From contig CM059563.1 of NCBI GenBank assembly GCA_030386875.1, forward strand, positions 15,270,001 to 15,334,000: DNA of 64,000 nucleotides, read 5' to 3'. A program made the translations under genes and the position numbers. The notes beneath the pieces are model-generated. The model saw only the letters and a list, made by a program, of their open reading frames with translations. It did no database searches and had not been told where the DNA came from. This stretch comes from Morinoia aosen (taxonomy: Eukaryota > Arthropoda > Malacostraca > Amphipoda > Talitridae). Below are positions 46,335-59,482 of the stretch, piece after piece. Numbering within the stretch: position 1 is the stretch's first letter; every line of letters begins with the position of its first letter.

Positions 46335-49300
46335 GTTTTTTGACTACTGTAGTTTCCATTGAGAAATTGTTTCATTCATAACAAAACAAGGCCACCACTC
46401 AATCTTTTTCAAAAAAGCTCCATGTTGAAGAAATTTCACCCACGTTTAGGAAGTGATATTTCTTCGTTCTCTAATTGTGTATTTCCCCTTCTCTCCTTGT
46501 CATATAGAATATTCAAATGAATTATGTGCCCTACCTCGGCTAGCTTATATGCTTACTAATGATACAGGCTGACGGTTGTGTATCAAAAGTTCTGTTTAAA
46601 AGGGTCTCCTTCCAATATGTTTTCGATCAGGTATCATGTATGATGTTATATTCTCCTTCCTTGGATGCATGTAGAATTTATTCCAAGGGTAAAGGACTTC
46701 ATTTGAATGCATTACGATTTAACTCTATTGAATGCAACACTTGTTGGAAGGCATTGAAAAATTTATCGTTCCCAAAATATGTTTTTTGTTGTCCGCTTCA
46801 AAAATTGAGTGTACCAGCAGCTCGAGTCCGTTGTGGGTTCAGTTGAGAAGAAAGGCTTGTATGCGAATCTTACTCTATCGTTTCTTTTTTGTGTTTTCTC
46901 TCTTGAAAAGGTTAGTGCATCTTGCAGCCGACCTTTTATGATGGTTGATAACATCGAGGATTATTTACTCTTTCCAAGTCTCGAAGGGGTGAATTAGTCA
47001 CATTCTGCCTCGGTTGTGCAAAAGTTTTATCATTTTGTTGAAGGAAAATAACTTCCTAATGAATGGATTACGTACTTTTAGAAATAGATTTGTTCTTGCC
47101 ATGAAAACTATAAACCTTTCAACATTTTGCTACTTTTGTGGTGCCACTCACGTGGGATACCTTTCTCGAAATACACCGTATCGCAACCTGATACAGTTCA
47201 AAACTATGTCTATAATAGATAAAGATTGCATTCAACTAAGCCATCTCAATTCCCTTCAAATTAACCAAAGAACGAACTTTTGTTGCATCAGATCCTTTGA
47301 AATATTCAATCATGTTTACGTGGATAATTCTTTCATAATTTTGCCAACAAATAACACTGAAGTGAGTCCGCGTTGCTTTGTAATGACAATAAATAGACGC
47401 CGGAAGTTTAACTCGGAACGTTCCTCGCCACAGCGGTGACGTCTGCCTCAGGGAAATGATAAACATCCTTCAACTCGACTGCCTCACTTTTGTTCCAGCT
47501 TACTCCCTGAAATCACGTTTTTTCGTCCGTCAATTTAGCATTCCCACTCCGAATGCCATTGATGTTTCAGGCGTCGTATAGAAGCATCTTTCCCGGAAAG
47601 TTCCCCACTCTGCACTCGCTGGTTTTCTACACCCTGGGATTACATTTTAAGATTAAGGCATTGTCATAATCAGTCGCTAATGCGTTTATAAATCAAGGCA
47701 TTTGAATTCTTTTCTCCTCGTTGTTGGAGAAAATATTAAAGAGAATATACTCGCTTTTATTTCCTCATTCTGTGATGTGAATGTGACAGGTATTGTTATT
47801 TACGTCTTGCCTGTAAGTGGTGTTGAAATTTGCTCTTTTCGTCGTGCCTCTTTCCCTAACATCGCGTTGACACGTTCTCTGCGTATTGGAACACATGTGT
47901 ACCACTAAGTAAATTGCTCATTTACGTACGAGTATCAATGAATAACATTTCAACGATTTGGCTATCTTTATTTAAGTTAGACAATGGCGCACAAGTTAAA
48001 TTTTTATCGTGCGATTTCATTTTCCCCGTACTCAAACAGTAAAGACTGCTTTCCAATTCTGCTACTACCAACCTAACTGAACCTACCGTAACATCTGCAA
48101 AAACGCATCGTATTTAAAGGCCGGCGGTTTCATGAAAAAACACTTGCTAATTTCTAATTTATTCTTTCGGATGCTTTATGTGTTTGTTGTTGTGTTCGTA
48201 TACATTGAAATACTATCCGCTTCTTACTTCATGTACAGGTGCCTCTCTTTATTTCAGACGTGCATTCACAGTCTTCGTTGCATTGAAACATGAGAGTAAA
48301 TTTGTCTTCCTGATTACCCAGAGGGTACGAAGGCACAATTGTCTGCTGAGTTACCAACTCCTCAGAGCCGGCAGCTCGATTATAAGAGCTATGAAGCTCA
48401 ACTAACAATTCACCGTGCGAGTCAAACTCGCGAAGGTAAATATAAAGGTCGTGTCTTTCTAAATTCTTGCATAAAGATCATGCCTTTCTAAATTCTTGCA
48501 AAAACTTTTTGAGCAAGAGAACGGGAAAATCTCTGTAGCTAAAATAATTGCAAAAAACTATTCCAGTCGAACAAAAATTACCCGGGTGCCCTTTAATTAA
48601 TTCCTCTGCACAGGCAACGCCTTAGAAGCTCACGCAATTCTGCCACTTCCATTATAATCAAAATAAGTGTACCAGTTGCGTAGAGGAGTGGTCTTCTAGT
48701 ACTTTAGGTGACGTGTGTGCTATGATAAGGGTTCATTAAGATGATATCTCCTCAAATACAAAATAGGTTTGGGTTAGGCTTGTTGTCTATCTTCTGCTAT
48801 GGAGACTGGCGCCCTCGGGGGAAATACTGTTAGGTCACTTGAGTTATAGGCAGGCCTTCGGGACCTATATCTTTTATGCCCACTTTACTTTTTTAGTTTC
48901 CATGCCTGCTTCGTTATCTCTTTGTCTTTACCTCCTTTTCAATCCTAACTAGCTGTTTCTTATGCGCAGGGTATCCTTTGTGGGAACACACCTTGTGCAA
49001 AGATTCCACGGGTTCCTTAGTCCGTCCCTAATGGTCCCTGCTCTTTCCTCTATGAAAACATCTTTGCAATGAAAACTGAGCCTTGAACTAACTACTTTAC
49101 TACTAGTTTAGGGCGATCTAAGTATGTTCAGGTGGTTACTCACCTTAGATAAGAGTTGACGCTCGGCATACTTGCATACCTGTATTTCATGTAATAATTT
49201 TACCTCGTGGAACTGAATGAGATGTGCAAACCGTTGTACAAATGTCCTTGCGTATTCTCACGTTCAGTGACTCGTGACAGAATAACGTTCTGTGACACAT

Positions 49301-51006
49301 GATAATGAAGTTCTTTTTGATCTAAGATCTTTTTGCGTGTGGAAACTCCTCTGTAACGCGCCGTGAACGCTATCACTTGTAACCTTAATGTACCATATCG
49401 CTGTCTCGCAGCACGGACGGTCCGTGCCGCATGTCGGTGGCGCCTCAACTTTAATCAAAATCGAATAAGTGAAGCCTGTTCCTACGGAATTGTAGTAGAT
49501 TGCTCACCAAGCCTCATCCATGCAACTTTCCTCAGTGTTTTTCAACATGCCAAGTTTGTTTATATTTATCGTGATGTCAGTTTGTCGCCCATTCTCTTGA
49601 CGGTAGTTTGTACTTACGGACGGGAACACGGCTGCTTGTACCTCGTCTGTGAATTTTGTGCAGTTGTGCCCCGGCGTCCCGCTCTGTGCACGTATTACTA
49701 TTGCAGTCAAGCCGCTCTTGCCACGGCAACTAGGAAATTCTTTCTCGTGCAGTGAGACTACAAATGCTGTTTGTTAGGAACGTTCGCTTCTTTTTTAAAG
49801 GATTGTTCACTAATTTATGGGGATGTGCTGTAAATCTTGCAGGAGTGTGGCAAGCGGACGGTGCATGGCTCGTGTAGGTAGGCACAATCGTCGTGTGTAA
49901 ACCGTGTACTCTATACTTAGGCAACGATGTTTGGAATAAACAGGGTCTCGCCAATCAAACTCTTACCGTTTTTAAGAAATGCACGAAGTTCATAACCTTG
50001 CTCTTATATAAATATATATATTCGTCTCTTTTATTGCGCTCTTCATAAGCAGTAAGGTCTTTATATTCACGCTAGTGTAAATACAATCCTTTTCTAGAAA
50101 ATCTCGAGGAATATTCAGCAACTTCTTCTAATCTAACTTTTATTTATAACTCCCAGTCTAACCCTGTTGTCGAATTTCCTTTAAGTGTTACCGTGTACTG
50201 TACGGAGATGTACAACACAACGCTGTACTGCGGCTGTGGAGTTGGACTGGTTGGTTACGCTTCGTTTTGAGATGCTTCTGTGCCCCCCACCGCGAGTGTT
50301 GCCATAAGTGAACACCCGCATCTGGGGGCAACTTTTGACGTACCTTAGAGGAAGACCTTTAATACTTTTTTTTTTTGACCAGTGAGTATCTTTTAGGTTT
50401 TTTTGTTACGCGTGTCTATATTATTTATGTACGTATAAGTAATTAGTCCTTTAATAACATTTTGTAAAAAAACGTGAGTGTACATAAACTTATTGTTGAA
50501 GAAACCACTTGTGGTTGGTTAAGTTATGATCTAGTTTGAAGTTCTACGTGTAATAATAATTTCAATAATAATAAAGATAGAAGTAAAAGTAAGAAAAATA
50601 ATAAGATTTTGTGATGGAAGAGACTTGGGGAACCGTTTTTCTCCTTGTAAATTATTTCAGCATAAATCAAAATGTATTCATTAAATGCACCCCACGCTTC
50701 AACCTTCGGTTCTTTTCTCTTAGAAAAGTGCAAATGAATTTCACGTAAAAATTTATGGATAAAAAATGCTCTAAGGTTTTTCCTCTTCCAGGAGAATAAC
50801 TATTATGCAAATGAAGAGTAGACTTCACTCGTTTTCGCTAGTATGTTGAAAAGTGTTACCTTTGCGTTCTATGAGTGAGCGAAATTATGGCGTTTGTGTT
50901 CATGTTGAGCAATATCATTTTCTGATGTTGTTGTTACTGCTCCTAATTTAAAAAAACTCATTGCGTTCGAGTCTCGTGCTTTACGTATCATTAATATAGT
51001 ACTATC
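46335..51006. other. Downstream of the receptor gene, mostly unassigned
   Basis: May begin with the receptor 3' UTR: an AATAAA lies near 47389. ORFs at 46559-46846, 47014-47439 and 49363-49755 have no recognisable motifs. A short palindrome (GCACGGAC-G-GTCCGTGC) lies at 49412-49428. The dispersed repeat at 48815-49045 is listed separately. Confidence 0.5.
48815..49045 (+). repeat. Dispersed repeat of unknown class, copy 2
   Basis: A diverged relative of 7720-7965 in the same orientation. No terminal repeat or target duplication was found. Confidence 0.6.
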
Positions 51007-52314
51007 CATGTCAGAAATATGAGCTATCCATGTCAGGAAGACGAGCTATCCATGTCAGGAATACGAGCTATCCATGTCAGAAATATGAGCTATCCATGTC
51101 AGGAATACGAGTTATCCATGTCAGGAAGACGAGCTATCCATGTCAGGAATACGAGCTATCCATGTCAGAAATATGAGCTATCCATGTCAGGAAGACGAGC
51201 TATCCATGTCAGGGATACTAGCTATCCATGTCAGGAATACGAGCTATCCATCTCAGGAATACGAGCTATCCATGTCAGAAATATGAGCTATCCATGTCAG
51301 GAATACGAGCTATCCATGTCAGGAATACGAACTATCCATCTCAGGAATACGAGCTATCCATGTCAGGAATACGAGCTATCCATGTCAGGAGTACGAGCTA
51401 TCCATGTCAGGAATACGAGCTATCCATGTCAGGAATACGAGCTATCCATGTCAGGAATACGAGCTATCCATGTCAGGGATACTAGCTATCCATGTCAGGA
51501 ATACGAGCTATCCATGTCAGGAATACGAGCTATCCATGTCAGGAATACGAGCTATCCATGTCAGGAATACGAGCTATCCATGTCAGGAGTACGAGCTATC
51601 CATGTCAGGAATACGAGCTATCCATGTCAGGAATACGAGCTATCCATGTCAGGAATACGAGTTATCCATGTCAGGAATACGAGTTATCCATGTCAGGAAT
51701 ACGAGCTATCCATGTCAGGAATACGAGCTATCCATGTCAGGAATACGAGTTATCCATGTCAGGAATACGAGCTATCCATGTCAGGAATACGAGCTATCCA
51801 TGTCAGGAATACGAGCTATCCATGTCAGGAATACGAGCTATCCGTGCCAGTGATACGAGCTATCCGTGCCAGTGATACGAGCTATCCGTGTCAGAAATAC
51901 GAGCTATCCGTGTCAGAAATACGAGCTATCCATGTCAGGAATACGAGCTATCCATGCCAGTGATACGAGCTATCCGTGTCAGAAATACCAGCTATCCATG
52001 TCAGGAATACGAGCTATCCATGCCAGTGATACGAGCTATCCATGCCAGTGATACGAGCTATCCGTGTCAGAAATACCAGCTATCCATGTCAGGAATACGA
52101 GCTATCCATGCCAGTGATACGAGCTATCCATGTCAGGAATACGAGCTATCCATGTCAGGAATACGAGCTATCCATGTCAGGAATACGAGCTATCCATGTC
52201 AGGAATACGAGCTATCCATGTCAGGAATACGAGCTATCCATGTCAGGAATACGAGCTATCCATGTCAGGAATACGACCTATCTATGTCAGGAATACGAGC
52301 TATCCATGCCAGTG
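51007..52314. repeat. 22-bp tandem array, about 59 copies
   Basis: The unit starts CTATCCATGTCAGGAATACG and is completed by ag. Left and middle parts are homogeneous. From 51840 a variant, tgccagtgatacg, is interspersed, then the main type returns. No stop occurs in the + strand unit, so all + frames are open (false ORFs up to 314 codons). Confidence 0.97.
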
Positions 52315-52315
52315 A

Positions 52316-55300
52316 TCGTTGCTCCCCGTATTACACAGCCTCATGTAAGTGATGATAAACTCCTCTCTGATGCAGATCTGTATCAGAGATACTGAGCTCC
52401 TTTTATCGGTGCCAAGGAGTGCGTCCAGTAAGAAGCTAGTGTGATAGAGTGACGGAAATTAAAATTGCCAGTCAAAAAGCATGTCTTTCACTCAAAAAGT
52501 TAGCTGTACCAGCGAATGCGCTGCCATCTATCTAGTTCATCACATTTTCATTCTGAGATGTTGGTGAAAAAAAGGTTTGGTTTGAATTAAATCGCAGATT
52601 CACTAGAAGCGAAAAAAATGCTGACAAAATTAGCCATTTTATTCGTATTTTCTTCGCTTTTAATTTTTTGGATAAATGTTGGTTTTAATTATATACGCTT
52701 TAATGCAAACTTGAATTTTGAATTCTTTAAGGAAATGATGGATTCCAAAATATAAATATTAAAGGTTCTAAGTTAATTGGTATTCATACATACGTTCAAG
52801 TTTTAACTATTTTTTTAATTCAACGTTATTCATCTTTAGCTCTTAAGAAATAGCTATTGACCATCAATCTTTCCTCAAGTTGTTCAACTTTAATATCTGT
52901 AATCGAATTTTTAGAAATGTAAATCTTGCCCAAGTTGAGCTGACTGGTGGGTGGAGGGCCTCAAAGTCCTCGTCTGCTAATGGAATTTGTGAAATTATTT
53001 TCTAAACGAGGACTTGTGTTCAATTGTGTTGGGCATCAGAATCTCTCCGTGCTGGGAGCTCTCCTTGCCTTGCCTTGCTTGCGACGTGACGTGTGGTGCT
53101 GCGATGTGACATGTAGCTGACAAATCCAGTTTCCTTTAACACTAATCTGCATTGGCCGATAGCAAGAATCCATTCTCCGATGCCCAACGCTGCTCTTAGA
53201 GGAGGTCAAATTATAATAATTAAAAATTATCTATTTTTAACAAACTATTTGTGTGGGATTTAAGCAGATATTGTCCAGAATGATTTAGAACCTCGATGTT
53301 GGAGTACGTTACCTCCATCAAAACAACTCGTTTTCTCAAATAATTGTACTTATTTTGAACTGAAAACATTTGACTCAATGTTTCTAATGGGTTTTCGCGT
53401 GACGGCTGGTCTTTTGTAAAACCTTTTCTGGAGCTTTTCTTTTCACCTCTCGAAGTGATCAGAATTTATTCTTGCTGCTCGCTTTCGTCACGCCAGTAAA
53501 CAGAGAATTAACGTGTCAATTGGCACTCGTATTTTGGTAGCTGTTACTAATCCGGGTCTAAGATATACTCATAAAATTCATTTAGTCAGGCTTTATTTCA
53601 CAGCCCCGAACGTCTTGGAAAAGGACCACTTCCTGGAAGTAGTAAGGTAGAGTTGTTAGTTCCTTGCATGGACAGTGTACAGTCTGTCATTGTTAATTAT
53701 TATCCCGAAAAGAATAGATTTTGCTCTACAACGTCTTCGACTGTCTCGGCAACAGGTCTTCGTATGTGACTTATAATTTGAAAAAATAATCATTTTAGAC
53801 ATTTAATTCAACACAAGTGATATATCAAGTAGACCCATGGTTTCTTAAAGGCTATTGCAACAGACACATTCGAATATAGCTACTTGTGGGCCCAGATTAG
53901 TTCAGCGACTTCCAGGGCAATTTTATGTTGTGGTTTCACCTTCAGTTAGGTGAACCTTAATATATTTTTGGTAGGGCGAATGGTATATCAAAGTCAACAT
54001 GGTTCGCTGAAGAACACGCGCGCTGGTGGTCTAGACTCAGGCAGTGGCGGCCAACCTGCGGCACATGGAATGTTTAATGATGGCGCATCGCCTATGTGCT
54101 GGAGGGGATAATTATTGTTTGTGAACTCCATAGGTAGGGATTTGGTGTACTCTCATGATTTTGTGTAAAATTGTCTCATCGATCTTATATTAAACGGCAA
54201 GTGGTGCATGATGTGCAAAAGGTAGGCCAACTCCGTATAATAATTCTAGAGGATAATTTAATTCGTTATGGTCCTGAATTATTGCACCTCGCGTATCTAA
54301 CGCGTATTTTTTGATGTCGGATAAAAGAACCTCTTTTGCTGGATCCCGATGGGGGAGAAGAGTTAACGTGGAATACGCATTAAATTCTACTGGTCGCTCT
54401 CGGTCTCTCGGTCAAAGAGCGATCTCGGAATTATTCCGACAACGTGTGCGGCGTCAAAAAAAACAGTTCCTTGCATTTCTTTGTGATTTTATTCTCCGTA
54501 TCGGAAAAGAATGGCTTCACATCGAGGGAAATGAACCGAATATGTACGAGTTCAAGAAAATCAAAATTAATGGATTAAGGTACTGCACTTGAAGCCTAGG
54601 TCCTCACTTTAGTTTCAATCCAGTAGTTACTGGCCGTATTACGTTAATTTAGCGTATATTTGTTCATTATCATGAATATGTCTATTCTTTTCATGCTACT
54701 ACATTGAAAACTCAAATTCCGCGTTTTTCTTGTGTAAATTACAATGTAGAAAGCCCCCCAATAGATGGTTTCATCTTATAATAATGAGTGTTTCTTTTGC
54801 TTCATTTCATCCGTTATTAGTTTTTTCTTTATAATTTAAATAAATATTCCAATGAGATTTTTAAATCTTCCGTCGTTATTTATTGATTGCAAAATATTTT
54901 TTTCATAGTTCGTGTCTCCCTATTACCTCTCGAATACAAAAAATGTGTGTTATCGAAAATGGGTGTCTGAAAAATATTTTTACTTCAATAAAATGAATGT
55001 TTACCATAAATGTCCATTTGAAATAGTTTTGGAAATCAATAAATTCTCCAATATTTCTTCAATCAATTCTTTGACAGTGTAGACTCACTTTCATCGTTTA
55101 ATTTTGTCATGAACATTTTAAATGTGCTAGATTGCACGAACAGTCTTTTTTATACAGATTATAAACCGTAATCAAGGGTGGTGACTTGAGGTCGTATCGA
55201 CTTTGAATTAATACTGAAATATTAGATGTTACCTTGAGGTGAGGATTTGTACGCGAAATGACCGTTGGTTTTGTGTCGTGCGCTCATCCGCTTCAGCTCC

Positions 55301-57435
55301 ACCAAGAAGAGTCCGGATTTTCAAATCATTTACGTCGTTGTAGTGGTACACGTGGCAGCGTAAGTCCACTTCGAAGACCTTGCGCTGCCATCTATTTCTC
55401 TAAGACGACATAAATTGTTAAGAAAATCCTACCTCAGCTCTGGGAGGGACAAAGAAGCCTTGATCAACTCTCCTACTGTACGAGTATGGACCCAGTTTCG
55501 CTGGGGTCTTTAGGACGTGTGGCTTATTCTTGAACTTGAACATTCCCTAATCCGCTTTTTTATAAGGTTTTACAATAACGAGCTTTGTCACTTTTACTTC
55601 GCTATTTTGGGCACAAAATAAAGAAGTGTTGTGAATCATTTCATAGGCTATGAACGTAAAAGTATTGTAATTCAAGATTCCTTTTTACTTTCATCTTTCT
55701 TATCCATGGATCTATTAGCATGTAAATACGTGCAAAGATTTTCTGGATTTTTTATGTACATATATTAAACAATAAATCGTCATTCCAAAAAATCTCTTTC
55801 CTTCAACCTGAAACTTTTTTCACTAGCAGTAAATTTTCCAAATTCTTAAGCCAAATATAAACAAACTTAACCACAGGATATAAACACAAGAAATAAATAT
55901 AGAATTTTCTGATTGATTGGCAGTCCTCATAGCCCAAAACTAACGATAGCTTGTCATTATTTCAGAGGTACGGACACCTAGTAAAATAGACAAGGTCTAA
56001 TTGAAACGTCGGTACGAACAGAGTCGCTCTTTTCACAATTTTGTGCATCGATGGTAATTTTGGGTAGTAGCATGCCATTTTTTTCAAGGTTTAAATAAAA
56101 TTTCTTCTGGCGAATGTCGTGTTGCTTTCACGAAGGTTTGCTGCTAAGTTGTGCGCTGTATTTGTTCAAACCCTGTGTCCCATGTTTGTTCCAAATACTA
56201 TGATGTGTTCTTTTCATACTATTTGTCGTACATTTGTTCCCATACTATTTGTCGTAAATCTCAGCCACGTTTTCCACGTCCTATATTTTTTTAACAAGGC
56301 CAGTACTTTTAATTAACAGTCCCTTTTTCTTGTTCTCTCCGTTCCCATAACTCCTTCTTCCTTCCTCTCTTTGAAATACCTTTGGGGTGTAGCGGTGAGG
56401 GAGGCCTAAACTAACTAGTCTAAACTAATTTAATCTTGCTCTCTCTTGTGGAAGCTGCGTTGCCTACAACCGTCCACCGTCATGCACATTGTGTCTCTGT
56501 TCTCGATCTTTCGTCGTATCAGTCCACCATTCTGCATCACAGCAAAAATTACTCATGATTAGCATTTCAGGTCTCTGCGAATGTAATCGAGTTCTTAAAG
56601 GTACAATCCAAGTTTCAAAATTGCTACGGTTAGTGATAGTGCATAGGAGACACAACAAAGAAGTCTTAACAATAAAGCGCGACAGAAAACATGTATTAAA
56701 TTCATCAAAATCATGTATAGTTGGGTCGACAAAGCCCTACACTGATAAGGAAATGTTAAAATTTTTAGATTTGATTTTAGGAAAGCGCTACCCAACCACA
56801 ACATTGATCAAATCATGTTAACTATTTGACACGACGACGTTTTTGTTTCTGATCTAGTGTCAAGTTTTTTTTATCAAGAATTGCGCTGCTAGCTAAAAAA
56901 GTCATAGAATTCCATAATCAAGTAATCCGAGCGTTCTCCTTCCATGAGGAAAATAACTAGTCTGAACTCTTACTGTGTCCTTCGTGTAAAAAAAAAGAAT
57001 TTCACCTGTAATTTTCCACTCAAATTAGGCACAAAAACGGATATTGGCTCGAAGGAGATGTCTGAAGAGAGGATCACATACGCTATTTTCTCAATTATAC
57101 AACTAATTAATGATAAATTAGCTGACTTGCAAGATAAATTGTTCAGAAAAATTATCTTGACTACGACTCATTATATATGTAATTCATCCATTGAAATGCT
57201 CTTTTAATAAAAGCCCTGACTAGACAAGTAATGTATCAACTTTATCGGAAACAGAGTCCTTTTTAACATTCGATCTTTTGCAAAATCGATTTCCACTTGT
57301 GCATCTAGGTTTTACGTAATCTATCGCTGTCTTCGCTGATTAAGAAAGAAAAAGAAAAAACGTTTATTTATAAAAAATTTGATACATGATATGTATGACA
57401 ACGTACTGGGCTTTAAAAATTTCTTAACATAAGAC
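52316..57435. other. Unassigned AT-rich region
   Basis: No confident feature. ORFs at 54311-54592 (Arg-rich) and 56489-56821 show no recognisable domain, and splice-joined exons could not be proposed. Confidence 0.5.
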
Positions 57436-57755
57436 GTCCTTAGACAAACATACCATACGTGGCGTACTAATAGACAAACTATACGAGGTGTACTAATAGA
57501 CAAACCATACGAGGTGTACTATGATAGACAAACTATACGAGGTGTGCTAATAGACAAACTATAGGAGGTGTACTATAATAGACAAACCATACGAGGTGTA
57601 CTATAATAGACAAACTATACATGGCGTACTAATAGGCAAACTATACGAGGTGTACTAATAGACAAACCATACGAGGTGTACTATAATAGCCAAACTATAC
57701 ATGGCATACTAATAGACAAACTATACGAGGTGTACTAATAGACAAACCATACTAG
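57436..57755. repeat. 26-bp tandem array, about 12 copies
   Basis: The unit contains AATAGACAAACTATACGAGG and tgtact, with 2-3-bp insertions (ctat/ctataa) in some copies. Confidence 0.9.
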
Positions 57756-58480
57756 AGAACTAATAAAAGGCAGAAACAGAATCAATCGTGCTGTTTAATT
57801 TCATCGTTACCTGCAAATAAAACAAGAGAAAGTCAACATCCTGCCATTTACAGTAAATTTGAAAGTTTTCTGAAATATCAAATTCGTTTTTTTTCTCAAT
57901 GATTTTGTTTTAATTATTTATTTACATCAGATACAAATAGGTATACTGCGTCATTCATTCTCGTCCTGAAGTATAATTATTTCTAACAAACAAAATATGC
58001 TATTTTATACACGATTACAAATACTTATCTCTAAATCAGCTTCATGTAAATACGTTCAACATATTACGTATCACGTGGACGCATTCATTTGTTATTCATA
58101 AGTTATCGAATTCATTACCTTAACTGCTCATATTACCATAACCTGAAAGACAAGCTATGCACCCTCAACCATCATGTAATTTTATAAATAAGCGTATTTG
58201 TCACAAAAAACATGAGCTTTATATGAAACCCGAATTAATGCAGGTTGATATTCGCATCGTGGAAATCAAATTTGTGACAATTTTAGTTAAATTCGAAAAC
58301 AAAAACAGACTATTACACTTTTGAAATTGTTTACGATATTTTATGTCAATTTTGATTACTTTATCCCATGCTGAAAAAATGAATTGAAAATAGTAGCTCG
58401 AATCTTAATCGTTCTCGCTACGACCCCTTGTCTGGATGTAAACTAAAACTTCGTCTTTTCCGCTGTTAGTCTTACGAAAG

Positions 58481-58732
58481 ATGGCGGCCGCCCGCTTGTT
58501 TGAGCACGTTTTTGTGCATGTTTTAAATTCTGAAGGCGATAAAAGATTAAAATTTGACGTACCTGTTTCAGTCACAATAGGATATGACCCTCATGGACTC
58601 TCTTGCAAAATAAGCAAAGGTGAGAATTTGCAATCTTTTTGGGAAGATGTGGTAAATAGTTCGTGCCGAATGGTGACGCAGACTTTGTCTTTTGTGCCGC
58701 GAAACCGGATTATTATGCTTGTGTTACTATAA
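58481..58732 (+). CDS. Small ORF, unknown; possible first exon of an unrecognised gene
   Basis: The 83-codon ORF starts in a favourable context (cgaaagATGGCGGCCGCC) after a pyrimidine-rich stretch resembling a transcript leader. The first 46 residues look protein-like (MAAARLFEHVFVHVLNSEGD, then DVPVSVTIGYDPHGLSCK). A near-consensus donor, AAAG|gtgaga, at 58620 could end an exon there. Otherwise the frame runs to TAA at 58730-58732. No family was recognised and no partner exon found in the remaining sequence. The start overlaps an AAGATGGCGGC motif, the YY1/Pho-type site also seen in the adjacent foldback centres. A transposon-derived origin is possible. Confidence 0.3.
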   Translation: MAAARLFEHVFVHVLNSEGDKRLKFDVPVSVTIGYDPHGLSCKISKGENLQSFWEDVVNSSCRMVTQTLSFVPRNRIIMLVLL

Positions 58733-59482
58733 ATTAAAAGTGTATATTTTGCTTGAATTTTTGTAACCAACTCAGTTTGCTCAAGAATTTTGAAGTAAGA
58801 GAAGTTAGAAAATTTTTGAATGTCTGCTTTTTATTTGTGAGGCCTAAATTTTCTGTTTGAGCTTGCCTAGTCCAGGCTTACGGCTTTCGATATATAGCCT
58901 ATATAGTAGCATTGATATACTAAATTGTCAATAAATTTGGTCAATATTGAATATAATGTTGTCAACGAATTTCATAATTTCGTAGGTATAGATGGGTAAT
59001 ATAGCCGATTATAAGACGTTTTACACGAATGACATTCTGCCCGGCGATGCATTATTTTCGAATTATTCAACTTTGAAGCTGGCTTGTGCGCGCCATGGAA
59101 GCACGCGGGGCTAGCGTAATTAAATTAATAACGTAAGCTAACCCCCTAATACAAACGTAAAGAGGTTGGGTCGTGAGGGGTAGGCACAGTTCTTTTAGGG
59201 AAAATTATAAATAAAGGTTTCAAGTGACGTTTGTTTACATCAACGCCAAGGTGGCTGCCGCCATGGCGCCAACCGGCTGAACATGGCGGCAGCCATCTTC
59301 GAGTCGATGTAAACAAACGTCACTAGAAAGCTTTAATTATAATTTTCACTAAAAGAACTGTTGCTACCTCTCACGACCTAACCTCTTTACGTTTGTAATA
59401 GGGGTTAGCTTCCATTTTCATTGCTAAAACAATGACTGTTTTTGCATTAAAGGGGCCATTCAGGAGCACCGTTTGTATTATA

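Noticed and set aside
47014-47439. 141-codon ORF with two Cys pairs
   Set aside because: No recognisable family, composition like surrounding DNA, and likely in or near the receptor 3' UTR.
51007-52314. CRISPR-like array
   Set aside because: Direct head-to-tail 22-bp repeats without spacers in an animal genome; a minisatellite.
51019-52395. + strand ORFs up to 314 codons
   Set aside because: Stop-free 22-bp unit; all three frames give the same 22-residue cycle. Array artefact.
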